Shown: positions 1-4,995, numbered from the stretch's first letter. The stretch is DNA of 10,730 bases from Lachnospiraceae bacterium (GCA_009774585.1 VSOA01000111.1:1-10730), one strand, 5' to 3'. Notes: generated by a model not told the origin, from the sequence alone. Program-made: numbers and translations.

Positions 1-56
1 TCGGGAATAACATAGCACCTTTCATGTCCCATTAAACGGACTTAAAGGTATACCGA
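1..56. other. Nested inverted repeat at window edge (possible structured RNA, partial)
   Basis: Three concentric complementary pairs are visible: TCGG 1-4 with CCGA 53-56, ACCTTT 17-22 with AAAGGT 44-49, and GTCC 26-29 with GGAC 38-41. Together they give an interrupted stem-loop. It may be the end of a structured RNA whose remainder lies left of the window. I could not match it to RNase P RNA, tmRNA, SRP RNA, 6S RNA or a riboswitch class from memory, and its strand is undetermined. Confidence 0.3.
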
Positions 57-306
57 CCCAGTTACTGACTAACACCTCTTTTTTTAATGCATGTTTTTCC
101 TCATTTTACTTTAACGTTTTCTAAACTATTATCTGTAAAACAAAACATTACGTCATAATAAGCATATGCAATACGCGGGTTGGGATAAATTTTGCCGCAC
201 GGCAAAGAAAGTCAGATGAATCTCTTTGAAGACATACTGTCGGAAGATATAATGCTCTATACTGTAAGATCTGCAACGCGCCCTTCTGTTTTCAGCGCAT
301 AAAAAG
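1..306. other. Intergenic stretch without a recognisable gene
   Basis: No coding region with a convincing start and ribosome binding site is visible. The left edge (1-56) holds a nested inverted repeat described separately. It is followed by a T-run at 78-85 that could serve as a terminator U-tract for a plus-strand RNA entering from outside the window. A small perfect hairpin (TTTGCC, loop GCAC, GGCAAA) lies at 191-206. It is downstream of the minus-strand tRNAs and is the best candidate for ending their transcript, although the T-tract after it is poor (AAAATTTAT on the minus strand). The rest is unremarkable AT-rich DNA. Confidence 0.5.
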
Positions 307-377
307 AGCGGGTGATGGGAATCGAACCCACGTATCCAGCTTGGAAGGCTGGTGTTCTACCATTGAACTACACCCGC
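307..377 (-). tRNA. tRNA-Gly (anticodon UCC)
   Basis: Read on the minus strand, the 7-bp acceptor stem GCGGGTG/CACCCGC closes a full cloverleaf. The anticodon arm is CCAGC-CTTCCAA-GCTGG with anticodon TCC. The T arm carries the GGTTCGATTCC signature. The discriminator is U73, as is usual for bacterial glycine tRNAs. CCA is not encoded, since the gene is followed by CTTTTT, so tRNA nucleotidyltransferase must add it. It is transcribed second, 26 nt after tRNA-Pro and presumably from the same promoter. The T5 run directly after the gene could contribute to termination. Confidence 0.96.
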
Positions 378-403
378 ATATATACATTATGATTATAACT
401 GCG

Positions 404-478
404 TCGGGGTGACAGGATTCGAACCTGCGACCTCCTGGTCCCAAACCAGGCGCTCTAGCCAAGCTGAGCCACACCCCG
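404..478 (-). tRNA. tRNA-Pro (anticodon UGG)
   Basis: Read on the minus strand, the acceptor stem CGGGGTG/CACCCCG is closed with discriminator A. The D arm contains GGCTCAGCTTGGCTAGAGC. The anticodon arm is CCTGG-TTTGGGA-CCAGG with anticodon TGG, and the T arm contains GGTTCGAATCC. The sequence resembles the E. coli tRNA-Pro(UGG) closely. CCA is not encoded. It is the first gene of a two-tRNA transcription unit, driven by the consensus promoter at 519-547. Confidence 0.96.
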
Positions 479-518
479 AAAAAGCACCTGTGAACATCCC
501 ATTTACAACGCAAGTCAT

Positions 519-605
519 ATTATATCTCATGACATTTTCTATGTCAACTGGTTTTATATATTTTTTTCATTTTTTTGTTTTTTTATTTTTCATTTCAGGC
601 TTTTT
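519..605 (-). promoter_or_regulatory. Strong promoter of the tRNA-Pro/tRNA-Gly unit with A-tract (UP-like) upstream region
   Basis: On the minus strand the -35 box is TTGACA (547-542) and the -10 box is TATAAT (524-519), separated by exactly 17 bp. This is a full match to the housekeeping sigma-A consensus. Transcription should start near 512, about 34 nt before the mature tRNA-Pro. Upstream of the -35 (552-605) the minus strand carries A-runs of 4, 7, 7, 7, 5 and 5, several centred about 8-9 bp apart. This is what a UP element or bent DNA of a stable-RNA promoter looks like. The spacer contains the dyad TGACAT-N5-ATGTCA (546-530). Confidence 0.88.
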
Positions 606-683
606 CATTTCACGCATTGTTTTCATCACATTCAAACACGTACTACCCGAAGCCATGCCGCCGCACAGCCGAAGCTTTTTACG

Positions 684-1166
684 TCACTTCAAGTAATTAA
701 TCGTGTAATGCGCTTCTCCCTCATTGTCTATTTCCATAATTATGTAGCTAGGCCTCCGGTTCTCCTGTCTGGGATAACTGATGCTGCCCGGATTGATCAA
801 GGTCACATCTGTTCCGATATCTACCATTGGCTTATGCGTATGCCCACACATCACAATATCAGCCTCACGTAGTCTTGCTTCCTCTTTAATCACTTCCGTA
901 TTCATGGATATGTAATAATTGTGCCCATGGGTCAGCCACACTTTGTATTTTCCCAGCATAAATTCCTTTTCTCTCGGAAGTTCCGTGAAAAAATCATTAT
1001 TTCCCTGTACCATTTCCACCGGACAGCCGGCTGCCTTAGCAATTAACAGTTCGCTGCCCTCTACGTCTCCGCAATGCACTACCATATCAAGCGGCGCAGT
1101 TTTATCCATCACTTCCAGAAAATTGGTATTACTGCGGTGCGTATCACTCACAATCAGTATCTTCAT
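684..1166 (-). CDS. yfcE: YfcE/MJ0936-family metallophosphoesterase
   Basis: The 160-residue protein belongs to the small calcineurin-like phosphodiesterases of the YfcE/MJ0936 type, which hydrolyse phosphodiester bonds with two metal ions. The natural substrate is unsettled for this family. The metal-binding set is complete: D8 and H10 in SDTH, D34 in CGDVEG, N56 in GNND, H80 in THGH, and H109/H111 in GHTH. The length is typical, no signal peptide is visible, and the protein is presumably cytoplasmic. The start codon overlaps the rdgB stop as ATGA, so translation is probably coupled, and AAAGGAT lies upstream within rdgB. It is the last gene of the four-gene operon. The rdgB-yfcE pairing is common in Firmicutes. 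No clear terminator follows before the tRNA promoter. Confidence 0.92.
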   Translation of the reverse strand: MKILIVSDTHRSNTNFLEVMDKTAPLDMVVHCGDVEGSELLIAKAAGCPVEMVQGNNDFFTELPREKEFMLGKYKVWLTHGHNYYISMNTEVIKEEARLREADIVMCGHTHKPMVDIGTDVTLINPGSISYPRQENRRPSYIIMEIDNEGEAHYTINYLK

Positions 1167-1792
1167 ATAGATAATATCCTTTTCTCCAACTCTTTTTCCA
1201 TAGCCTTAAGCGCCTTGCCTCTATGACTGATTCGATTTTTATCTTCCTCACACAGTTGTGCCGTGGTACAGCCATATTCCGGCACATAGAAAATCGGGTC
1301 GTACCCAAAGCCGTTGTCGCCCGCCTCTTTATAACCGATTCTCCCCTCTATCACCCCTCGGACAGTAAATGCCTCGCCATCAGGCAATACCGCGGCTATC
1401 GCACAGACAAATCTGGCGGTACGTTTCTCATCCGGCACTCCTGTAAGACGTTCTATCAAGTTGTGATTCTTGACACTGTAGGGAGTATCTTCTCCGAGGT
1501 AACGGGCCGAATAGATTCCCGGCTCCTTATTCAGATAATCCACCTCCAGACCAGAATCATCTGCCAGCACCACTGCTTTCTGCAGTTTATCATCCGTATT
1601 CCCTTTCAGTATCCGCGCTACTGCTTTCGCTTTAATGAGCGCATTTTCTTCAAAGGTCGCGCCGTTCTCCTCGATATCTGCATCAATTCCGCTCTCTTTC
1701 ATAGACAGGATCTGCGCTTCCATCCCTTTGAGAATATCACGTATTTCCCGCATTTTTCCCGCATTACCTGTTGCAAATACAATTGTTACCAT
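1163..1792 (-). CDS. rdgB: RdgB/HAM1-family XTP/dITP (non-canonical purine NTP) pyrophosphatase
   Basis: RdgB hydrolyses dITP, ITP and XTP to monophosphates plus pyrophosphate and so keeps deaminated purines out of DNA and RNA. The 209 residues show the family landmarks in order: an N-terminal ATGNAGK (7-13) for nucleotide binding, ADDSGLEV (77-84) with the catalytic/metal aspartate, PGIYSARY (91-98), GDNGFGYDPIF (158-168) and the C-terminal SHRGKA (189-194). The length is as usual. The ATG shares one base with the upstream stop (TAATG), and a GAGGAG lies 11 nt before it inside the amidase-like gene. The stop overlaps the start of yfcE. All key residues are present, so it should be active. 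It is cytoplasmic, and expression probably follows the operon promoter upstream of the methyltransferase. Confidence 0.96.
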   Translation of the reverse strand: MVTIVFATGNAGKMREIRDILKGMEAQILSMKESGIDADIEENGATFEENALIKAKAVARILKGNTDDKLQKAVVLADDSGLEVDYLNKEPGIYSARYLGEDTPYSVKNHNLIERLTGVPDEKRTARFVCAIAAVLPDGEAFTVRGVIEGRIGYKEAGDNGFGYDPIFYVPEYGCTTAQLCEEDKNRISHRGKALKAMEKELEKRILSI

Positions 1793-2886
1793 TACTTATT
1801 CTGCTCCTCATATGCTTTGATGACCGACTGGTATATTCCTTCCGCAATACGCTGTATATAATCCTCTCGCTGCAACAGAATAAACTCCTGTCCGTTGGTC
1901 AGATATCCTACCTTGATTGTGGCCGCCGGTACGGTTGCGCCGTTTATGACTTTATCTTGGTCAGATGCTTCTAATAATCCGTTAGCTTTGCCGCTGATGG
2001 CGGTGACCACTTCCTTTTCCAGTATATCCGCCAATTCCACACTTCCGAATCCCGGAATAAAAAATCTACTGTTGTAAACCGCCTCCGTACCATACTGCTT
2101 GCTGCTCTGTGCGCTGCCTATTTCTATGCGTATCAACATGTCAGCTTTCGTATCGGTCGCAAGCTGCACCCGGCTCTCCGCGCTCGGGTTGCTATCGTCC
2201 ATTCTTGTGTAATAAACCTTAATATCCGTCTCATCCAGCTTTGCTTTCAACGCCTTGGCAATTTCCAACGTCAAATCTTTAGATTTCACACCATCCACCG
2301 TGACGCCGGCATCTTCCATTCCGTATGCCGGATCAATGACGATAACCTTATCATACGCTTCTTTCGGCGTCATAAATTCTACATATAATGTATTATCCTC
2401 AAAAATACTATGATACTCATAGACATCTGTCAATTCAAAGCGCAGAGATATCCTATGTTTTTCCGCTTCGTAATGTCCCGTCAACACATCCGTACAATTG
2501 CCGTATACGCCGTTTTCTTCGTAAAATGACTCTTTCCCGTCCATTTCCTTGGGCTCAATAATAACCCACAGTTCTCTGTCCATATAGTGATTTTCTATCA
2601 CCACTTCTTCCACCCGCACATCAGCGGGCATGGGAATACAGAAATAATTCGTATTTTGACTCGACCGGTCAATATCGATGTGATTCTCGTCTTCTGCACT
2701 CGCATTCTCTACCGGTTTCTTCTCCCCGGCATCTCCGTTCTCAGCATTTTGTGCAACCTCGTCCTGCGCTACATCCGCCACCACGATAATCTTATTGGCG
2801 CAGTAATACAGCATGGCGCTCATCGCCGTCAACACAAATACCAAGCAGTATATCGCTGTTCTTTTCATCAATTTATCATACTGCAT
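1792..2886 (-). CDS. Membrane-anchored Amidase_3-family protein lacking all zinc/catalytic residues (pseudo-amidase)
   Basis: This 364-residue protein has a short cytoplasmic start, one hydrophobic segment (about 11-30; uncleaved anchor or signal peptide), an acidic low-complexity linker (about 40-75) and a beta-rich AMIN-like middle region (about 80-175). From about 181 it has an N-acetylmuramoyl-L-alanine amidase (Amidase_3) fold. The fold is clear from VIVIDP, the TRMDD segment at 227-231, R239 and VGYLTN at 326-331. Compared with CwlD/AmiC, however, the four active-site positions are changed. DPGHGG has become DPAYGM (His to Tyr188), EKD has become SKD (Glu to Ser202), SIH has become RIE (His to Glu255) and IEVGF has become IKVGY (Glu to Lys325). 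Zinc binding and catalysis are therefore unlikely, while a peptidoglycan-binding or regulatory role on the outer face of the membrane is plausible. AAAGGT precedes the ATG, and only 3 nt separate it from the methyltransferase stop. M7 is an alternative start. Confidence 0.85.
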   Translation of the reverse strand: MQYDKLMKRTAIYCLVFVLTAMSAMLYYCANKIIVVADVAQDEVAQNAENGDAGEKKPVENASAEDENHIDIDRSSQNTNYFCIPMPADVRVEEVVIENHYMDRELWVIIEPKEMDGKESFYEENGVYGNCTDVLTGHYEAEKHRISLRFELTDVYEYHSIFEDNTLYVEFMTPKEAYDKVIVIDPAYGMEDAGVTVDGVKSKDLTLEIAKALKAKLDETDIKVYYTRMDDSNPSAESRVQLATDTKADMLIRIEIGSAQSSKQYGTEAVYNSRFFIPGFGSVELADILEKEVVTAISGKANGLLEASDQDKVINGATVPAATIKVGYLTNGQEFILLQREDYIQRIAEGIYQSVIKAYEEQNK

Positions 2887-2889
2887 AAT

Positions 2890-4038
2890 TTACCTTTTAC
2901 TCCCACCCGGTTTAGGACCCATAAACTGATAGAAATAAGTCTTCATCATTCCATTATATATTTTCCTATTCTTATCCGCTTTTCTCCCGATTGCCTGCTC
3001 CGCCTGTTCATAGGATGTAATCAGATACAGGGACCAACTGTCGAGCGCCATATAGCGTTCACCAATCACGCCATATAATGCCGATAAATTCTTCTTATCT
3101 TCAAGCCGCTCCCCATAAGGCGGATTTGTAATGATAAATCCATACTTTTTCGGATGGCTCAGTTCTTCTACGCCTCTGCGCTGAAAATGAATCATCCGCT
3201 CTACGCCTGCCAGTTTCGCATTGGCTCTGGCAATCGACACCATGTCATCGTCAATATCATATCCCTGAATATCCGTTTCCACGCTCAGATCAAGTAACGA
3301 TTCCGCCTCATCCGCCGCTCTGTACCAGCATTTCCTGTCAACAATATGCGTCCAGTCTTCCGCCGTAAAATTCCTGTTCATCCCCGGCGCCATACGGGCC
3401 GCTATCATGGCTGCCTCAATCGGTATCGTTCCGCTCCCGCAGAAAGGATCGACCAAAATACGGTCCTGTTTCCACGGTGTCAGCATGATAAGCGCTGCCG
3501 CCAAGTTCTCTGCTATAGGCGCCTTCGCCGTCAATTTCCTGTAACCGCGCTTATGTAAAGATTCTCCCGTGGTATCAAGTCCCACCGTCACCTCATCCTT
3601 CATCAGGAAAGCCCGCACCGGATAAGAATCGCCGCTCTCCGCAAACCAGTCCGCATGGTATGTATTTTTCATGCTCTCCACCATGGCTTTCTTCATCACC
3701 GACTGGATATCGGAGGGACTGAACAGCCTGCTCTTCACACTCGCCGCCTTAGTCACCCAGAACTTTCCGTCCTTCGGAATGTATTCCCCCCACGGCAGCG
3801 CCTTGGTTCCCTGAAAAAGTTCCTCAAACGTCTCCGCATGAAAACTTCCCACTTTAATTAACACACGCTCCGCAGTGCGAAGAAAAATATTGGCGCGGCA
3901 TAATGCCTGCGCATCCCCTGCAAAAGTGATGCGTCCGTCTTCTACCGAGACGATCTCATACCCCAGCTCCACAATTTCTCTTTTTAAAACTGCCTCCAAG
4001 CCAAAGTGGCATGGCGCTATATACTCTAATCGTTCCAT
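2890..4038 (-). CDS. ypsC: THUMP-domain class I SAM-dependent RNA methyltransferase (YpsC/RlmL N-terminal type)
   Basis: The 382-residue protein matches B. subtilis YpsC in length and layout and the N-terminal (m2G2445 of 23S rRNA) half of E. coli RlmL. An N-terminal ferredoxin-like plus THUMP region (about 1-155) should bind RNA. The Rossmann methyltransferase domain has motif I DPFCGSGT (197-204), the acidic loop GYDID (259-263) and motif IV NPPYGERL (305-312), which methylates an exocyclic amino group. The substrate is probably rRNA, but the exact nucleotide cannot be read from sequence. It is cytoplasmic. The ATG has an excellent GAGGAG 5 nt upstream. It is the first gene of the operon and follows an unusually long repeat-filled leader. 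The downstream pseudo-amidase begins 3 nt after its stop. Confidence 0.9.
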   Translation of the reverse strand: MERLEYIAPCHFGLEAVLKREIVELGYEIVSVEDGRITFAGDAQALCRANIFLRTAERVLIKVGSFHAETFEELFQGTKALPWGEYIPKDGKFWVTKAASVKSRLFSPSDIQSVMKKAMVESMKNTYHADWFAESGDSYPVRAFLMKDEVTVGLDTTGESLHKRGYRKLTAKAPIAENLAAALIMLTPWKQDRILVDPFCGSGTIPIEAAMIAARMAPGMNRNFTAEDWTHIVDRKCWYRAADEAESLLDLSVETDIQGYDIDDDMVSIARANAKLAGVERMIHFQRRGVEELSHPKKYGFIITNPPYGERLEDKKNLSALYGVIGERYMALDSWSLYLITSYEQAEQAIGRKADKNRKIYNGMMKTYFYQFMGPKPGGSKR

Positions 4039-4072
4039 GTTCTCCTCATTTCTGCGCTACTTTCTGCGCATA

Positions 4073-4111
4073 ACGAGTTTGTGGCAAGCAGCGCGCAGAC
4101 ACAAATCTCGT
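4073..4111. other. Bulged inverted repeat in the leader of the methyltransferase operon
   Basis: ACGAG-TTTGTG (4073-4083) is complementary to CACAAA-T-CTCGT (4100-4111), giving an 11-bp stem with one bulged base and a 16-nt loop. It ends about 35 nt before the start codon at 4038, so the folded leader RNA would place the hairpin just upstream of the ribosome binding site. No T-run follows on either strand, so it does not look like a terminator. Confidence 0.5.
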
Positions 4112-4135
4112 GATTGAAAATTTTAATTTTCAATC
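4112..4135. repeat. Perfect 24-bp palindrome (11-bp arms, TT centre)
   Basis: GATTGAAAATT (4112-4122) and AATTTTCAATC (4125-4135) are exact reverse complements separated by two T. On the plus strand the palindrome is followed directly by TTTCCTCGTTCGCA, the same 14-mer that follows the two AAAACC-TTC-GGTTTT hairpins to its right. It therefore appears to be a diverged member of the same hairpin-plus-motif series. It could act as an RNA hairpin in the operon leader or as a protein binding site. Confidence 0.65.
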
Positions 4136-4290
4136 TTTCCTCGTTCGCAGTATTGCTTATGGCTCCACTCTACCACGCAGTGCGTCACTCCGAAAACCTT
4201 CGGTTTTCCTCGTTCGCACCACTTCCTATTTCGGCTCCTCCCTGCCCCGCAGTGCCTCACTCGCAAAACCTTCGGTTTTCCTCGTTCGCG
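4136..4290. repeat. Tandem 69/72-bp repeats with hairpins (REP-like), in the operon leader
   Basis: The motif TTTCCTCGTTCGC occurs at 4136, 4205 and 4277, giving periods of 69 and 72 bp. The full units also share GGCTCC, CGCAGTGC and TCACTC. The second and third motif copies are preceded by the identical hairpin AAAACC-TTC-GGTTTT (4193-4207 and 4265-4279), and the first by the palindrome at 4112-4135. Both periods are multiples of three, so the unit stays open in a frame on each strand, for example an 80-codon minus-strand frame from a GTG at 4365. I saw no convincing ribosome binding site there and read the region as noncoding repeats. It lies in the predicted 5' leader of the methyltransferase operon. 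Confidence 0.7.
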
Positions 4291-4384
4291 GGCATTCGCC
4301 CTATCAACGTATAATCTGTCAAAATCGCCTGCAAGCAGTCGTTTTGCCATCTTACACGTTGGCACTGCTCATTGCTTCTCGTAC

Positions 4385-4413
4385 ATTTTAACCCAAAATA
4401 GTTCAAATAACAA
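4385..4413 (-). promoter_or_regulatory. Predicted promoter of the methyltransferase/pseudo-amidase/rdgB/yfcE operon
   Basis: On the minus strand, TTGTTA (4413-4408), a 17-bp spacer and TAAAAT (4390-4385) form a reasonable sigma-A promoter. It sits just downstream of the terminator of the preceding small gene, where an operon promoter is expected. A start near 4378 would give a leader of about 340 nt before the ATG at 4038. No better promoter was found between 4040 and 4300. Confidence 0.5.
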
Positions 4414-4417
4414 TCGC

Positions 4418-4451
4418 AAAAAACGGTACAGCCATAAATGACCATACCGTT
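4418..4451 (-). terminator. Rho-independent terminator of the small Asn/Gln-rich protein gene
   Basis: Read on the minus strand, AACGGTA (4451-4445) pairs with TACCGTT (4428-4422) around a 16-nt inner region that can pair further. The stem is followed by six T (4423-4418). It lies about 30 nt after the stop codon of the small gene at 4480 and directly before the promoter of the next operon on the same strand. Confidence 0.75.
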
Positions 4452-4479
4452 CTTCGCATAAACGTTATTAAGCATTCGC

Positions 4480-4635
4480 TTAATAATTGTTCTTCTGGTT
4501 GTCCTGTGCGTTGCTGCCGGAACTGTTCTTAGAATTGTTCTTCTGGTTATTCTGGCTGTTCTGGCTGTTAGAATTGCTGGACTTGTCCTGCTGCTTGTCG
4601 TTCTGTGAATTCTGGTTATAATCATTCTTAGACAT
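4480..4635 (-). CDS. Small Asn/Gln/Ser-rich protein, 51 residues
   Basis: A short gene reads from the ATG at 4635 to the TAA at 4480. It has a perfect AGGAGG 8 nt before the start, its own terminator downstream and a plausible promoter upstream, so I consider it real. The product is low complexity: 16 Asn, 11 Ser, 9 Gln, 6 Lys and 4 Asp in 51 residues, with only one Ala, one Gly, no aliphatic residue apart from the initiator Met, and Tyr at positions 6 and 51. The peptide NQKNN occurs twice (30-34, 46-50). It has no signal peptide or membrane segment and should be disordered and soluble. I do not recognise the family. The composition recalls gamma-type small acid-soluble spore proteins, but their repeat motifs are absent. 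An overlapping longer minus-strand frame (4257-4640) is a shadow of it. Confidence 0.75.
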   Translation of the reverse strand: MSKNDYNQNSQNDKQQDKSSNSNSQNSQNNQKNNSKNSSGSNAQDNQKNNY

Positions 4636-4670
4636 CTCAAATACCTCCTGATTAATTTTAGTTACAGGAA

Positions 4671-4701
4671 TAGTATTGCAAAAACCATTACAAAATATAC
4701 A
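4671..4701 (-). promoter_or_regulatory. Candidate sigma-G-like (forespore) promoter of the small Asn/Gln-rich protein gene
   Basis: On the minus strand, GTATA (4700-4696), an 18-bp spacer and AATACTA (4677-4671) match the known B. subtilis sigma-G pattern (GHATR, 16-18 bp, CATWMTA) at all positions but the first -10 base. A competing housekeeping reading is TTTGCA, 16 bp, TAAAAT, slightly further downstream. Sequence alone cannot decide between them. Confidence 0.4.
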
Positions 4702-4710
4702 ATCGTCATC

Positions 4711-4773
4711 TAGGTCTTTAGTACTAGATTTTTATATAAAATTACTAAATATTTACATAGGACTTTAGTACTA
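4711..4773. promoter_or_regulatory. Two 16-bp dyad direct repeats between divergent units (candidate operators)
   Basis: TAGGTCTTTAGTACTA (4711-4726) and TAGGACTTTAGTACTA (4758-4773) differ at one base and lie 47 bp apart. Each contains the palindrome TAGTACTA and is roughly symmetric as a whole. The flanking bases also pair: ATC/GAT around the first copy and A/T around the second. The right copy ends 7 bp before the -35 of the small RNA promoter. The left copy lies about 10 bp upstream of the -35 of the divergent small protein gene. They look like binding sites of an unknown dimeric regulator. Confidence 0.55.
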
Positions 4774-4780
4774 TTTTAAA

Positions 4781-4808
4781 TTGCATTTTTACTCAATTAG
4801 TATATAAT
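4781..4808 (+). promoter_or_regulatory. Promoter of the predicted small RNA
   Basis: TTGCAT (4781-4786), a 16-bp spacer and TATAAT (4803-4808) form a good sigma-A promoter. The predicted start near 4815 coincides with the first base of a 10-bp hairpin. No start codon with a ribosome binding site follows before the terminator at 4884-4916. Confidence 0.7.
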
Positions 4809-4814
4809 AGTAAT

Positions 4815-4916
4815 TGTAGATAGAGACAACCCTTCAACTTCTATCTACAGACCCTTATATATTTAATTATATATACTCCCCTCAATAGACCATTTACCCA
4901 AATGGTCTATTTTGTT
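4815..4916 (+). ncRNA. Predicted ~100-nt small RNA with unpaired C-rich segments
   Basis: A complete noncoding transcription unit is visible. The promoter at 4781-4808 is followed by hairpin 1 (TGTAGATAGA 4815-4824 with TCTATCTACA 4840-4849; loop of 15 nt including ACCCTTC). Next come an unpaired GACCCTT linker, a 7-bp AT-only hairpin (4856-4875), an unpaired CTCCCCTC (4876-4883) and a 12-bp terminator stem. There is no open reading frame with a ribosome binding site. C-rich single-stranded motifs of this sort are known in several Gram-positive small RNAs (for example the RsaE group), which pair with G-rich Shine-Dalgarno sequences. By analogy this could be a trans-acting regulator of translation, which is inference. 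I do not recognise the family. Alternatively it is a terminated leader whose downstream gene was replaced by the transporter module. Confidence 0.65.
4884..4916 (+). terminator. Intrinsic terminator of the small RNA
   Basis: AATAGACCATTT (4884-4895) and AAATGGTCTATT (4900-4911) are perfectly complementary (12 bp) with an ACCC loop. They are followed by a short T-tract (TTTTGTT). On the opposite strand no T-run follows, so it works in the plus direction. Confidence 0.88.
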
Positions 4917-4922
4917 ATAGCA

Positions 4923-4995
4923 AAGAGCCATGCAGAAGAATGCCCGTCATGAATAGAATAATTTGCGCAGCAAATTATGAATGTGCATGGCTCTT
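4923..4995. repeat. 73-bp MITE-like palindromic element
   Basis: Perfect 12-bp terminal inverted repeats, AAGAGCCATGCA (4923-4934) and TGCATGGCTCTT (4984-4995), enclose a second perfect hairpin. Its arms are ATAATTTGC (4958-4966) and GCAAATTAT (4970-4978) with loop GCA. The nested layout suits a small mobile or repetitive element, or a structured RNA. No target-site duplication is evident and there is no good T-tract on either side. It separates the small RNA from the transporter module. Confidence 0.55.

Noticed and set aside
640..683. Terminator directly after yfcE
   Set aside because: GC-rich bases and a repeated GCTTCGG are present, but no stable stem followed by a T-run exists on the minus strand.
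409..696. 95-codon plus-strand frame across tRNA-Pro
   Set aside because: It begins inside the tRNA gene and reads the T-rich upstream promoter region as Phe-rich peptide. It is not a plausible gene.
1223..1861. 212-codon plus-strand frame opposite rdgB
   Set aside because: The opposite strand encodes a full-length RdgB with all motifs. The plus frame has no ribosome binding site and no recognisable domain.
4136..4290. CRISPR-like array
   Set aside because: The repeats are 69-72 bp tandem units with sequence similarity across the whole unit, not short identical repeats with unique spacers. No cas genes are present.
4257..4640. 127-codon minus-strand frame rich in Arg/Thr over the small Asn/Gln-rich gene
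   Set aside because: It is an out-of-frame shadow of the 51-residue gene, which has the properly spaced AGGAGG and in-frame ATG, and it runs on through that gene's terminator.
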